DNA from: Wuchereria bancrofti
Lineage: Eukaryota; Nematoda; Chromadorea; Rhabditida; Onchocercidae
Direction of reading: 5' to 3'
DNA length: 64,000 nucleotides
Assembly (NCBI GenBank): GCA_005281725.1
Contig: SSBO01000003.1
Location: 10,475,251-10,539,250, forward strand
Positions 50,775 through 64,000 of this stretch are shown here, piece by piece. How positions within the stretch are numbered: the first letter of the stretch is position 1; every line of letters starts with the position of its first letter. The notes beneath the pieces are model-generated. The model was not told the DNA's origin. It did not search any database and saw only the letters and a program-made list of their open reading frames with translations. The translations under genes were made by a program, and so were the position numbers.

Positions 50775-53700
50775 AACAAAATCAATCTTTGATACTACTA
50801 ACTTTCCATCCATTTCTTATACTTTTCAAATTTAATTCTTTCTAATAGCTGACATTTAACTTTGGCTTTACTTCTATTTTATTAAATATTGGGAATTTGT
50901 ACGATAATTAAATATGTCACATCACATTATATTGTATCACAGATTTCCATTAAAATCTTTAATGTAATATTATTTTAATAAAGAAATGGAAGAAAGAATA
51001 AACTATGTTATAATGGAATAAAATAGTTGCATCGATAATCTATTCTGTTAGCTGATTAAGATTTCGAATATTATGCATATGCAACTCTAAAAGACTTTTT
51101 ATTTTCCAATTTATCATTTTTTTTTTATTTTCCAATTTATCATTTTACAAGTTTAGTGATTCATCGCAAATTATTTGTACTACTTTATAAAAAGGAAATG
51201 AATGGAACGATAAGAGATATAAGTAAAGTTTTATCACAGAATGCAAAAACTGTCACTGATAAAAATGTGACAGATAATATATAATTTTTTATAGTTTTTT
51301 CACTTCATCTGTTCGCACTAAATTTGACAAAAAACAAAAATGGAAGTAAAACATTTATCATTTTTCACAAAACATAACATTTATCACTTAATCTGTTCAT
51401 CGATTAAATATTTCAAATTCAAATGACTAAATTTCATCCGCAATTAATCGAATTGAAAAAAGAAAAAAAAAAGAAAACTTTTCCTGCCAAACCGAACTAC
51501 ACTCTTCTGCAATTGCTACCACTGTAATATGAATAGCATTATGGCCAATTGCAGATGAAATACTTTTGAAAATGAATTAATTACAAAGAAGGGTCAAACA
51601 AGAAACTGTTCGGTAGTTTATTTTGGTTTCAAAGGTTCCTACAAGAAAAAATAGCACCGTACCCATACGGTAGCAAGTTTTAGCTCACCGACCTCAACGT
51701 TCCACAGAACTATTCCTTTCTATCTTCTATTCAATACAAATCAATTGAAACGGGGATCATGAGAAAAAGCTCTAAATAGATGTATGTGTGTGTATGTGTG
51801 TATGTGGTGTGTGTATGTGTGTTATTCAAAATATCCTAATAAATGCTTTTTCCAATTAATAATTAACTGATGTTGTCAGTATGATCAAAAATCAGAAATG
51901 AAAAAAATCAAAAAAATACAAATTCAGTGTTGCACTTCAATCACTATTGAATTGATCGTCATCAATTATCCGCCACTTTTTTCATTTATACAAAATTTTC
52001 ACATAATTACATAGAAGTGAGAATACAAACAGAAATGATTAAAAATTAAAACTGACCTTATCATAGCAGAAAGTTGACAATTGTTCGTTTTAGAAGGTAG
52101 GTCAATTAATTAACGCTGTCATCAAAATTAAGCTTTTTTGCTTCTAATATGTGCAAAAGACAAAACAAAACAAAACGTTTCGGACTAATAAATTGTATTA
52201 AGTTTAATTTACTGTGCCGATATTTTTGTGATCACAAATGTCATATTAAAAAGCTTTTCTTTCTTTTTCTTTATCTTTCACTGATATGTTTGATTATCTA
52301 TGACAGATGACATACACCAAAAAGCATAGTAATAAAGTCTACCTTTACATTTGCAGTTAGCTTATTTGCAAGAGTTATAGTTAGAATTTAAAAAAAATTG
52401 CATTTATCATTGTCATTTCTGGAGCATTCGCTCTTAATAGTATATCTTTTGATTTTTGGTCTTTCATTGTTAAAATTAAGTCCATACGATAGTTGAATAA
52501 TACCAACCATTAATTACACTGTTTGTAATTATAAAATTTCTAGAATTTGGCATTGGTATAATTCATTTTTCTTTTTAAATAAAAAAATTTTTGAATTAAA
52601 GAAAAAAGAGATAAATTTAGCATATATTTGCTAAAAATGTTATTTTTTCTGTTTATTGCACACATTTTACAAATTTTCGCATTACAATTACATTATCTTA
52701 CTGTTTTATCATTTTAATTTTATCGTCAAGTTTTTATAATTTCAAAAAATTATTATCACTATAACATCTAATGTCATAATTTTCTTATATTTAGTACCAT
52801 TATTATTTAATAAAATAAGAAAACGAAGACTTTTTCCTTGTTTTTGTTTTTTTTTTTTTTAAATCAATCAGTTTATTTAAATGATAAAGATGTGTCAGTG
52901 TACATATCGTCAGCTGTTTCATAAAATTATACTCATGAAAAACATTCAATCATGATCATTTTATGTCAGATTAAAGATTTATGATTATTTGATATCATAC
53001 ATACAAATGAAATCAATAGCTGGTAATAATGCAATTGATTTAATTTTTAATCATATGCCAAATAAATTAAATACCTGTTTATTCTTTTTTAGATTTCGTT
53101 TTTTTTTTCTTTTTTTTTTCGCTACTTCCTACCGAATATTTTTGTTTGCCTTCAAAATTTAACGATTTGCAAAAATATTCTACCACCAATGACAACTGTC
53201 TCTGTTTTGCAATGTATTGTAAATATTACTCCTTTCATTTTTTCTTTTCTTTTTTTCTTTTTTAATTTGCAAACAATTGATGAAGGATGTGTTGTGATCA
53301 TAACTAATCAAATAACAAATAATTTACTCATTGCTTCATATTTTTAACCTACTACTCGTTTCCTTTTTTTTCTTTATCATTTTTTATCATATATTTAAAA
53401 ATTATTACATTTGATTCGTTTCTTAGTTTATTTCAATTGATAATTTAAACATTCCATTCCATTTTATTTTTCTTTTCATATAAATTTTTTAAATTTAAGA
53501 TGATTTGGAACATTTCCAATTTATTTAGTAAAATTTATTTAGTAATAATAATGAGTAGTACTATTAACTAACAAAATAATGGTGAATTAATTCGCAATTT
53601 ATTCATAAATATTAATATATTATGTGTTATACAATATTCATATATTTGATCCCTCTTCTATGTACAGCAAAAATTAAACGTGGATTAGTTTACGTAATAA

Positions 53701-53985
53701 TAAATTGTATATTTAAAAAAATATATCAAATGCCTAATTGAAACGTAAATTGAGTTTTAAATGATAACTGTAAATATAATATGATTGTCGTTCATTTGTT
53801 TGCTCACATTTCATTTATCATTCTAAAAAATTGATTTATTGCATTAAAAAATACAAATCAATGTCATTGACAAATTACTGATGTAAGTAAACTTTAACCT
53901 TTTTGATTGTGGAATATAACTATTTTTTAAATTGCTCTTTTTTTTGTTTAAATTTTAATCTCAATTTCAAAATTTTGTTTATTAT
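50775..53985. other. Intergenic between ALT and the dehydrogenase gene
   Basis: No gene supported. It contains a duplicated TTTATTTTCCAATTTATCAT (about 51098-51144) and a GTATGTGT repeat (51780-51823). A moderately GC-richer block lies at 51480-51780 with a short ACCGTA..TACGGT hairpin. The remainder is A/T-rich. Confidence 0.5.
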
Positions 53986-54025
53986 AGAAAATAACAATTC
54001 TTGAATACCAATAAATATTTGGGTA

Positions 54026-57000
54026 ATGTTATTCAATCGAATAACAAATCGATTATTTGTTCATTATGTTGGTGGAATTCGACTAAAAGTGACACCAACA
54101 TTCCTATCACTTTCATGTCATTCAAATGGTATTTGTATTCATCGATGTTACGTTATTGTAAACATAAAACGATCAAAGATTTTCGATTGTACGTCAAATC
54201 TGAATCGAAATGTAGCGACAACAGTTAATGCAGATGATAAAATTATAGCAGTTCAAGAAGTAGATTTTATTTTTTAAAAAAATAGTGACTTAAAAACTTT
54301 TTAATATTTAACAACTTGTATTATAAGTTACTATGTGATAAAATTATGTCGAATTTTTTTAATTCGATTTAAATTAAAGGCAAATGAAAAAAAAACTTTT
54401 ATTATCTAATAATTTTGATTCAAATTAAAGAAAGTTAAAAACAAACAAACAGAAAAAACTAAACAAATTTGAGAAAAAACAACAAAATTACAGGAAGAAA
54501 TTTTTGATGAAATACAATCACTATCACTATTCTGATATTATAAAATTTTTAAACAATTAAAATTGTAACCTTAATTATATCAGTTTAGGTGACAAGGTAT
54601 ATGATACAATGTATGACAAAAACAGGTACGTCGGAAAGTCATGCTAAACAATTAGCTGATGTTTTGGTAGCAGCTGATATAAGAGGACATTACAGTCATG
54701 GATTAAATCGATTAGGTTTCTTTTAAATCATTATTTTCTACAAATATTATTAAATTTTAAAATAAGTCAAATAAAATANTAAGTTCAATTAAAATTTATA
54801 GTTCGTTCAATAAATTGTATGAAGTGTTTTTTAATTCGTTTTTTTTTAAATAAAAATTAATATTACTTGAATATCTATAGCAAAATCTATGTCGATTTTT
54901 TTTTAATTTAAAATTTTAATTCATTTCATATTGTTTTATATTCAAGGTTTTTTTTTTTTTCAGATACAATATATGGTGACACATACTCTTAATCATAGTT
55001 TTATTTTCTATTTTTTTAGTGGAAGGAAATTTCAAATGATCACTTTTAAAACTTTGAAATAGGATAATGTAAAATAAAAAATTTATGAGAAAAAAGCTGA
55101 ACTAAGATACATTCAGGTATGTATGTTCGAGACATACAGGAAGGTATATGCATGAAAGATGGTGTGCCGAAAATTCTCAAAGAGAATACCGCAAGTGCAT
55201 GGATTGATGGAAATAATTTACTTGGCCCAGTAGTTGGTAATTTTTGCATGGATATAGCAATTAAAAAAGCCAAGGAAGCAGGTGTTGGCTGGGTTGTAGC
55301 TAAAGGTAAGTTAGTGCAATAATTCAAGGTTTTATTTCATTGAACATAAATTAACTCAATATTTAATAAAATATGAAGTTGTTTGATGGTATGAGAGTTT
55401 TTATAAAACTAAGTATTACTTTTATATTTGTAGCAAAATCTACAGTGATTCCTTCCCAAATTATGTTCAACTGATTCGATTTTTCTTTACGTTTTCAATA
55501 TTGAATGCAATTTTAAACTGATAGCAAAATTTTAACTCGAACTAAAATACTCGAACTTTATTAGCAATTACTGATTTTGAAATAAGCTCGCGTTTTTTTT
55601 TTGATTTTTTATTAAAAAAATTAAACTAAATAAGATTTTTTTCTGTCTTATTACTCAAAAAATTAAACTAATTTTTTTTTTCATTTCTTCTAGATTTGAA
55701 TAATGCATTATCATTTGCTACATAAGTGACCAATGAGGAGTAAAATTTTCTTAAAATAAGAAGTAAAATTATTTAAATTTACAAGAAGTAAACACATGTT
55801 AATAAGAATTATAATACCAAATTGTGAAATTTAAAGAAATCATTTTTGACTTTTCCAATATTTTACTAAGCTCACCTAATTATAAATTAAGTTATAATAA
55901 TTTTAATTGATTTGAATTGATATTTTTATCATTTATTATGAAATATTATAGGATCAAATCATTTTGGAATTGCTGGTTGGTACAGTATTCGTGCAATGAA
56001 CGAAGGACTTTTAGTTATTACTTCTTTTCCTCTTTTTTCTTCTTTTGAACTATCACATAACTTTAAACTATTAGATGACAAAAAAAGTTAAGAATAAGAA
56101 AATAAATTTATGCATCACAAAAATTAATTTTATTTTATCTAATTCACAATTTTTTTTTTTGTTTCTTTGAAGAATTTAAATTAATCAGTCAAAAAAATTT
56201 ATATTAAAATTTTAATAATTTGATGAATTTATTTTTTCCTTTTATTTCAAATATATTTAAGGGAATGGCATTTACAAATACATCGCCAATTATGTATCCA
56301 ACTAGGTCAAGTGTCGCAGCACTTGGGACAAATCCTTTGACACTTGCTGCTAAGGCTAAAAATGACACATTCATACTTGATATGGCCACTACAACTGCTG
56401 CTATTGGAAAGGTTCGTCATTATCATTTATCATATCACTAATTATCAGCATTTACACAATTATTATATTTACGAATAGTTATATTTTTGCATTTTGTTAT
56501 ATCTTTGATAAAGCGTAAGAAAAAATTCTGAAAAAAAATGAGAAATTTTTTACGGTAACATGTCTTATCAAACATAATTTAAAAAAAAAATTTCCAAATA
56601 GTTTGTAATTTTTTTTTTTATTTAGTAAGTCTTTTAGGTTGAAATAGCAGCACGTAAAGAGCAAACTGTTCCGGATACATGGGGTGTGGCAAAAAATGGT
56701 TGTATCAGCAATGATCCGGCAAAAATACTGGATGGTGGCGGTCTTTTACCTCTTGGTGGAACTGAATTAACCGGTAAATTATTTATTTATGACTGGATGA
56801 AATTTTCTAATCAATCATCTATTTATTGTAATGATTTTTTTGTAAATTAATTATATCATTTATTCGGCATAATGCAATGAATTCTTTCTTTTTTCCTTTT
56901 TGTTTTTTAATTACTAACTTATTGTATAAATATGATTACTACTATAAATCAAAATTAATAAGTATTAATCAATTACTTTGCAACATAGTAGTGCAAAAGA

Positions 57001-58146
57001 ATTCTTTCCCTTATTTTAAACTATTAATTAAAATAATTGGTGGACTTTTCATCTGCTTTAAGCTTTTTTTTTTAAAGAAGGAATTAAACTGCAGGTGGCT
57101 ATAAAGGATATTGTCTTGGTGCATTAGTGGAAATCATTTGTGGCGTACTTGGCGGTGCGCAATGGGGACCACACGTAAGACAATGGATGTCAACAACTGC
57201 TGTTGCTAATTTAGTAAGGAAAAAAACTTTTCAAATGAATAAAATTATTTTAAAAGCCTTCTTTTAATAATTAAATTTGTTGCGTGGAATTAATTTTAAG
57301 AAATTGCAAATAATTTTCAACAACTAAATAATACTTTACTTTTTTTAGGGACAATGTTTTATTGCAATTAATCCAAATGAATTTGCACCAAATTTTGAAA
57401 ATCGTTTACAAGAATTTATTGATGCAATGCGGGGATTAAAATCGGTTTATTTTTAAATACACAATCTTATATATATTACTCGAAATTCACTTTTTTTTGC
57501 TGCTTTATTCTCTCACTAATAATTTGATTTTTAGAAAAAACTTTATAACCAATTTTATCTATTGAAAAAATGACAAAAAACAAACAAACAAACATAAATT
57601 TTCGAAATCCTATAAAACATAAAATTACTTTATCCTTTTTTTATTTTCTTTTATTTAAATTTTTATTCTTCCTCTATTTTCTTTATTTTACTTTTATTAA
57701 CAAAATCTATTAACTTTTGTCTAACCCTTTCAATTATTATTTTCCTATTAGTTTTCTTTTTTAACAATAAACGTTTACTTTAAACAAAGTAATTTTCATC
57801 TCTCCGATAATAATAATACTAATATTTCTAACTAGCAGGAAAAAATTACATTTTAATTTTATCTATTATTTTAACTGTTATATAAAAAAAAGAAAATTTA
57901 CAGGTTGATAATAAACAAGTATTAGTAGCCGGTGATCCGGAAAAAGAGCATATAGCATTAGTGGAGAAGTATGGTGGCATACCGTATCACAAAAGTCAAA
58001 TTAATCACGCGGTATAAATATTATTTCATCACTTTTTTTATTTTTTTCTTTTTACGAATAAATTTAAAACAAATTTAAAAACATTTCAGGAAGAATTAGC
58101 TAAAACATTGGGCGTATCAGCAATGATTACAAAGAGTACCGTATGA
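54026..58146 (+). CDS. Malate/L-lactate dehydrogenase family (LDH2-type) oxidoreductase
   Basis: NAD(P)-dependent 2-hydroxyacid dehydrogenase of the LDH2/MDG2 family, which is unrelated to classical Rossmann-fold LDH/MDH. Ten exons: 54026-54259, 54589-54715, 55117-55305, 55952-56013, 56262-56411, 56638-56773, 57095-57213, 57349-57444, 57904-58011, 58090-58146 (425 aa), all in phase. Family landmarks in order: RGHYSHG (110-116), GSNHFG (184-189), TNTSP (209-213), LGTNPL (225-230), LDMATT (243-248), PLGG (292-295), GYKGY (301-305) and the C-terminal GQCFIAINP. The catalytic core begins near residue 70; family members are usually about 330-370 aa. The first ~60 residues are basic, hydrophobic and poor in acidic residues, so they may be a mitochondrial presequence. 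An acceptor at 53986-53987, 38 bases before the ATG, may be a trans-splice site. A single N at 54779 lies in intron 2. Confidence 0.93.
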
Positions 58147-59698
58147 TTGTGTTTATTTTGCATAAATATGCTAATAAAAAGAAAGGAAAAAGGATGATCT
58201 CTTACATTTCACTTATTGCATCACCGATATTAATAGATTTCTTCCCTTTATTGAAAAATTAAAGTTTTAAATTTAATTATAGTTCGAAATAATAAATTAT
58301 TGCATTTATAGAAAAAGGAAGACATAAGTAAATTAAATGGATTAACCAAGAAATATATTTACTACCTATTTTTACTTATTTTTCATCTTTTAAAATTCAT
58401 TTTTTGCCAACAAAAAAGATTTTTCAAATACTATGATTTTATCTGTTTAGCACAGTAATTGAGTCATGGAAATAAGATTCGATATTAGATTTTCCTTTTG
58501 ACTTTTTAAAAATTTCATTCATTCTAATTACAAATGATCAAGCATTACTAATCTAATAATAAAAACAGTCTCGGTTAACTGTAAATTTTTCACTTTATTT
58601 CAAAAACTCAGTCTAAAATTTGAAATAACGAGAAGCATTAATTAACTTACCATTAAATACATCTCACTGTTACAGGTGCTAAAATTAAAATGAATATTAT
58701 TTTTTATTTTCTTTTTTTGATACATTATTAATTTTAATTACAAAAAGAATGAAAAAAAGAAATTTTATCAAATATTGAAAATTGAAATCATTCTAATGCT
58801 TAAATCAATTAATTTTTTCTTTTGACAGCTATTAGTATCACATAATTTTTGCTTATTTATTTGTGAAAAAAGAAAATTAATAGATTGTAAAGAAAAGATA
58901 ACATAAAAAATCGAAAAATTCAGCAAAATTATGAAAATGCATAAAAAAGTAAAAATGTAAAAATGCAAGAAAAAAGTTTATCGCAAGAAAATAAGAGATA
59001 ATGTACGATTTATGCTAACAAATGATAATAATTTACAAATTTCTGAACAAAAATAATAATGCAATAGTTTTAAAAATTTAAAGCAGTTTCTACAAGTTAT
59101 TTACTATAATTTAGCTTTCTAATTGATTTGCACAATTTCCAAGATTTTATGATAATTTTTTTTTTTTTTTTGTTTTTCCCTTGTCATTGCTAATTTTTGA
59201 AATATACATTGTACTACAAATTTTTGACATACAAAACGAATATTCGATGTAAATTTTGCTACTAATTACAGATAATTTTTTCTCAACAAATACTTTTATA
59301 ATGAATGTTTGATCTATTATGCGACGTAAAATAATTAAAAGATCGATTTGGAGTTGAATGCAATAGAAATATGCATACTAAGACTCAAATTTTTCTTCAA
59401 GTTTATTGAAACTTAAAAAATGAAATTTAATTTGATTCAAAACTTCAGTGTCAAATTTTGTCCGAAGCATTAGTTGAAAATAGATATCAGTAAAAATTTA
59501 TAATTTTGTTAATGCAAAATTGACTTGAAAAATCTAATTACACAATACAATATGCGATGAAATGACTGAAAAGGAAAGTATTATTGGATTTTTATCGCTT
59601 TGAATTACATAAAATTATTCAATTTTATGAGAAATTTGAATTTTTATTAATTTTAATTCATTAAAATGAAATTGACTGATTAAAAGTAAATAAATAAA
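58147..59698. other. Intergenic between convergent genes
   Basis: 3' flanks of the dehydrogenase (plus) and the synthase (minus). A/T-rich with poly-A/T runs; nothing coding or structured stands out. Confidence 0.55.
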
Positions 59699-62600
59699 TT
59701 ACAGTGATTTCTCGATAAGTATTTGTATGGTATCAATGTGTGAATATCGAAATAGCGTGGAACATAGTGCAAAATAAAATTGCCATTTACGATGAAATTT
59801 CCTCGAATACCCAAGTTTCAGGATTTTTTCCCCATTTTCCATCCATGCACTAAAATTTTATTTCACTGGACTTTAGGAGTAATTATGGCTCTGAAATTCC
59901 AAACAATTCAACGATCATATTGCTAACCGAAATACTTGCAAATATTTCACTAATTTAAATGATTAATTAAAATATTAAAATCCACTTTACAAGGAAAACA
60001 TTGATTGTTTCTGAAATCCTTCACATTGTTTGAAACTTTTCATTTCTTTATTTTTCAACTTTTAAAGCTATAAAACATAATAATTAATTAATTTCAATAA
60101 TATTATGCTTTAATCTGGCTTTCATAATTTCTGAATTTGAAAGTTTTAAATTCATAATTTTTTAAAAAACCCAAGAAAATTTAATTCCATTCTTGATAAG
60201 TAATTAGGCTATGAAATTGTAACTTACCAATACCATAAATCTAAAGTTGGTGCATAATGTTGTCCAATATGAATTATTTTTGTAATTGACAATTCTGGCG
60301 GTAATGCTTCTCTAATTGCTCGCTCAGATGGCAAATGTCCGCCGGGAAATATATATTTCTTGATGAAATCACTTGATCGACAATATCGTTCGTAGTTCAA
60401 TTCAGGACATGTTATTGCCTGAAAGAAAACATAAATAAAAACAACGATACTTTTTACTAATTAAAAAAAAAACTGTGATTCTCATTATTTAAATTATTCT
60501 CTTACTTTGCATTTTTGTTTGTTTTCTTTTTTTTAAATTAAATATGTGTATATATACCTGTAAGTATGCCTTACCACCAGGACGTAATCGATCACGTAAA
60601 GTTTTAAAAAATTGTGGTAAATACCGATGTCCAACTGCTTCAATCATTTCAATTGCAATAATTTTATCATAAATATCATTTTCTAATCTATAAAGCAAAA
60701 AAAGAATGAATAATCTAATTTTTGGTAAAAATTCTTAAAATTTTGGATATGATAATTTGGACAGATTAGTGTAATAGTGTTTAAATTAGTGTATTAATTG
60801 TTTTTCATTTATTTAACCAATTATTAACGTTCGCATTTTAATTAATAATTTTTCAATTAAAAATCAGATGATGAAATTTAGGATGGATAAAAATTTTTTT
60901 ACAATAATCTAGAATTTAACACCTTTTTTCTCTCCTAAGTCAATCAAATAACATAAAGATTTTATTGGAAATGTATTAATTTCATTTATTTATTATTTAA
61001 ATCTACAAACGTCTGATTCAATTTTTGTCAAATAATTTAATTAATTAGGCTAAATTTTTTTCTTTTTTGCAATTAATATGTACAAATTTATCATAAAATA
61101 TCATAAAAGTATAAACTGACCAAACTGCTGATTTAATTACATTTTTTAAGCTAAAAAATTAATTAACCGATAATCCAACAATTTGATATTAATCTTATCC
61201 AATAATTCATTATCATTTATCCTTTGCCGAGCAATTTTAAATTGTTCCATTGAAATTGTCAGGCCTGTCCACTTGCATTTGTGATATTTGACAGCACGTA
61301 TAGCGCAAGCTCCCCAACCACAGCCAATTTCTAATACTTCGTCATTACAGGTAAGATTGATTTCGTGAAATATTTGATCATATTTTCTCATTTGAGCTTC
61401 TTCAAGTAATTTTTTGTCAGAATGTATGATTGTATAAGATGGAATTTCTAAAATAAAACATATTTATAATTATCAAAATAATTAAATATTTTCAAAAAAA
61501 GTGAATAAATAAATAAAAACAAAAATTTGAATAATTCTATAATTACCTATTCATTACAAATTTTTCACTATATTTAATAATTCAGTCAAAAANTTTTTTT
61601 TAAATTAAATATGTGTATATATACCTGTAAGTATGCCTTACCACCAGGACGTAATCGATCACGTAAAGTTTTAAAAAATTGTGGTAAATACCGATGTCCA
61701 ACTGCTTCAATCATTTCAATTGCAATAATTTTATCATAAATATCATTTTCTAATCTATAAAGCAAAAAAAGAATGAATAATCTAATTTTTGGTAAAAATT
61801 CTTAAAATTTTGGATATGATAATTTGGACAGATTAGTGTAATAGTGTTTAAATTAGTGTATTAATTGTTTTTCATTTATTTAACCAATTATTAACGTTCG
61901 CATTTTAATTAATAATTTTTCAATTAAAAATCAGATGATGAAATTTAGGATGGATAAAAATTTTTTTACAATAATCTAGAATTTAACACCTTTTTTCTCT
62001 CCTAAGTCAATCAAATAACATAAAGATTTTATTGGAAATGTATTAATTTCATTTATTTATTATTTAAATCTACAAACGTCTGATTCAATTTTTGTCAAAT
62101 AATTTAATTAATTAGGCTAAATTTTTTTCTTTTTTGCAATTAATATGTACAAATTTATCATAAAATATCATAAAAGTATAAACTGACCAAACTGCTGATT
62201 TAATTACATTTTTTAAGCTAAAAAATTAATTAACCGATAATCCAACAATTTGATATTAATCTTATCCAATAATTCATTATCATTTATCCTTTGCCGAGCA
62301 ATTTTAAATTGTTCCATTGAAATTGTCAGGCCTGTCCACTTGCATTTGTGATATTTGACAGCACGTATAGCGCAAGCTCCCCAACCACAGCCAATTTCTA
62401 ATACTTCGTCATTACAGGTAAGATTGATTTCGTGAAATATTTGATCATATTTTCTCATTTGAGCTTCTTCAAGTAATTTTTTGTCAGAATGTATGATTGT
62501 ATAAGATGGAATTTCTAAAATAAAACATATTTATAATTATCAAAATAATTAAATATTTTCAAAAAAAGTGAATAAATAAATAAAAACAAAAATTTGAATA

Positions 62601-63708
62601 ATTCTATAATTACCTATTCATTACAAATTTTTCACTATATTTAATAATTCAGTCAAAAAAAAAAAAAAAAAGAAGATACAAATTTCTTTGATCCTGACTT
62701 ATATAAGCATCTAATAAAAGTTTTAAAAAATCTAAGGGGAATTTTTTTTATTATAAATCAATAAATAAATTTATGATTTATGTAAAATTATCTAAGTGTT
62801 TTTCTATTTATTTTTTTTTTCATACTTATGCAATAACTTTTTAAATTTTAGAGTGAAAAGAAGAAACAAATTACTAACCCTGAAAAGTTGCACATGAATA
62901 AGTCATCGATGAATCAAGAAATAAGCTAAACATGTCATTGCCAAGATCGTAGTGTTCGTGAATATTTCGTGCACTACCATTTAATGAATTTGCATGATAG
63001 TAATGTTGCATTGCATTAAAAAATGATATCAATGACCGAATTAATTGAATAATTAAATAAATTAAGAAAGTAAACAATTTTTTTAACCATCCATTTGTTT
63101 GTTTCATTTTTTTTGTTCCATTATTATAACCTGAAAGGAAAAAAAGAACATTACAAACTTACATTAATAATTAAGTTATTGAAAAAATTTCTTAATTCCA
63201 TTTACCTCATTATTTATACTGACGGAATTAAATTAAAATTGTTTTCACATAAAAATTTATTTAAGAAACAGAGTGAGGGACAATATTTTGTTTCGAAATT
63301 GCTTAGTGTAATATTAATTAATTAATTTTAAAGCAATAAAAAAGAAGAAGAAAGATAATAAGCTCGTTTTATCTTTTTTTGTTTTCATTTCTAGATGAAA
63401 TTTTTAAACGGAATTTCTTTTCCAAAACTATAATTAATTTAATAATAACAGCGGCAAAAAAGAAAAAGTTGATTATTCATTTAAGTTTAAAAAATTGTTT
63501 AAGTTCAAACACATATTTGTAAGTAAGCTAACGTTTAGCACGAATAAGCAATGCTAAGAAATCCTGTATTCTTGGCTGCGCATCCCAATTCTCAAGCATA
63601 TATGCTTCACCAAGGCCAATTTTTGGATCCAAAAGAATTCGAAAACAAAAATTAATTGGTTTATGAAGGAATAATACAACTGGCAATATTCCATTCGATT
63701 TATTTGAT
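59699..63708 (-). CDS. Cyclopropane-fatty-acyl-phospholipid synthase-like methyltransferase (5' end outside window)
   Basis: SAM-dependent enzyme that in known family members adds a methylene bridge or methyl group to unsaturated acyl chains of membrane phospholipids. Exons: 63533-63708, 62879-63130, 61168-61447 (or identical copy 62235-62514), 60558-60687 (or copy 61625-61754), 60228-60418, 59699-59849. Together they encode about 392 residues to the stop at 59699. Landmarks in order: GLGEAYM, HYDLGNDMFSLFLD, MTYSCATF, the SAM-binding VLEIGCGWG, TGLTIS.EQ, LLDYR, IEMIEAVGHRY, RPGGKAYLQ, DFIKKYIFPGG and HIGQHYAPTL. The C-terminal exon (LGYSRKFHRKWQFYFALC..) was found by phase only. The exon holding GLGEAYM opens in phase 2, so more 5' exons lie beyond 63708. 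A hydrophobic stretch near FLIYLIIQLIRSLISF precedes the HYDLG motif. Confidence 0.88.
60527..62659. repeat. 1066-base identical tandem duplication split by one N (likely assembly artefact)
   Basis: 60527-61592 and 61594-62659 read identically, with N at 61593. Each copy holds two synthase exons. Splicing both copies in series would break the frame, because the RPGG exon ends in phase 0 and the EIGCGWG exon needs one leading base. A real duplication would thus be disruptive, and an assembly join is the simpler reading. Confidence 0.88.
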
Positions 63709-64000
63709 CTAAAAAAAGGAATAATTATTGTTTTATTTTAAATAATAGTTTGTAATAAATGATAAAAGATAAAAATCGCATAAATTATGTATTTGGTTAA
63801 GTAACAAAAAAATTAAAAAATTATAAAACGTAATTTTAAATCACAAAAAAGATTGTATTAGTATGTTTGTTTTTACTTCTTTTTTAGAAAATCAATAAAA
63901 AATATTCATTTCTAATTGCATTTTTAAATCAGTGCTTCTTCTATAGTAAACTGTATTTTACTTCTAAAAAAGAAGGAAAGAAATTATAAATTGGTTTTTT
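63709..64000. other. Intron or 5' region of the synthase gene
   Basis: A/T-rich; a minus-strand acceptor-like TTTTTTAG at about 63965-63972 precedes a short segment with an early stop. The upstream coding exon was not found here. Confidence 0.4.

Noticed and set aside
60527..62659. True internal duplication of the methyltransferase domain
   Set aside because: The copies read identically even in introns, they meet at an N, and serial splicing is out of phase; an assembly join is more likely.

Overview
The window looks like nuclear DNA of a filarial (parasitic) nematode. The sequence is very AT-rich, with long A/T runs and many mini- and microsatellites. Genes have many small exons, nematode-style 3' splice sites (TTTTCAG) and introns of roughly 40 bases to over 2 kb. 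The most telling gene is a complete ALT-type (abundant larval transcript) gene at 49524..50774, a family known from filarial larvae. Its acidic segment most recalls lymphatic filariae (Brugia/Wuchereria), but I do not assign a species.

Layout. (1) 1..18 kb holds two cuticlin (ZP-domain) genes in tandem on the minus strand, at 1422..3479 and 14638..17749. They share intron positions and are separated by about 10 kb of repeat-rich DNA with a 67-bp minisatellite. (2) A tRNA-Lys(UUU) lies at 19804..19876. (3) 23.4..30.7 kb holds a 12-exon Tudor-domain gene on the minus strand with an Arg/Asn/His-rich repetitive C-terminus. (4) 30.7..49 kb is mostly non-coding. It holds a small multi-pass membrane protein gene (36693..39311), two hairpin loci, a ~340-bp tandem repeat, an LTR-like segment and a decayed C2H2 zinc-finger locus. 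(5) The ALT gene carries a 29-bp minisatellite in an intron. (6) 54.0..58.1 kb holds a 10-exon malate/L-lactate dehydrogenase (LDH2-type) gene on the plus strand. (7) 59.7..63.7 kb holds a cyclopropane-fatty-acyl-phospholipid-synthase-like methyltransferase on the minus strand, whose 5' end lies beyond the window.

Three of the six single N characters (14338, 15150, 61593) sit exactly between two apparently identical tandem copies of flanking sequence. These are best read as scaffolding artefacts: overlapping contig ends joined by one N. They duplicate the last exon of the second cuticlin gene and two exons of the synthase gene, so gene models here need collapsing.

The genes do not form one pathway. 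Two build cuticle, one is a secreted larval product, two are metabolic enzymes, and one (Tudor) probably acts in RNA or methyl-arginine biology. Exon boundaries were placed by hand from splice motifs and reading-frame continuity. All reported multi-exon CDS keep phase throughout.
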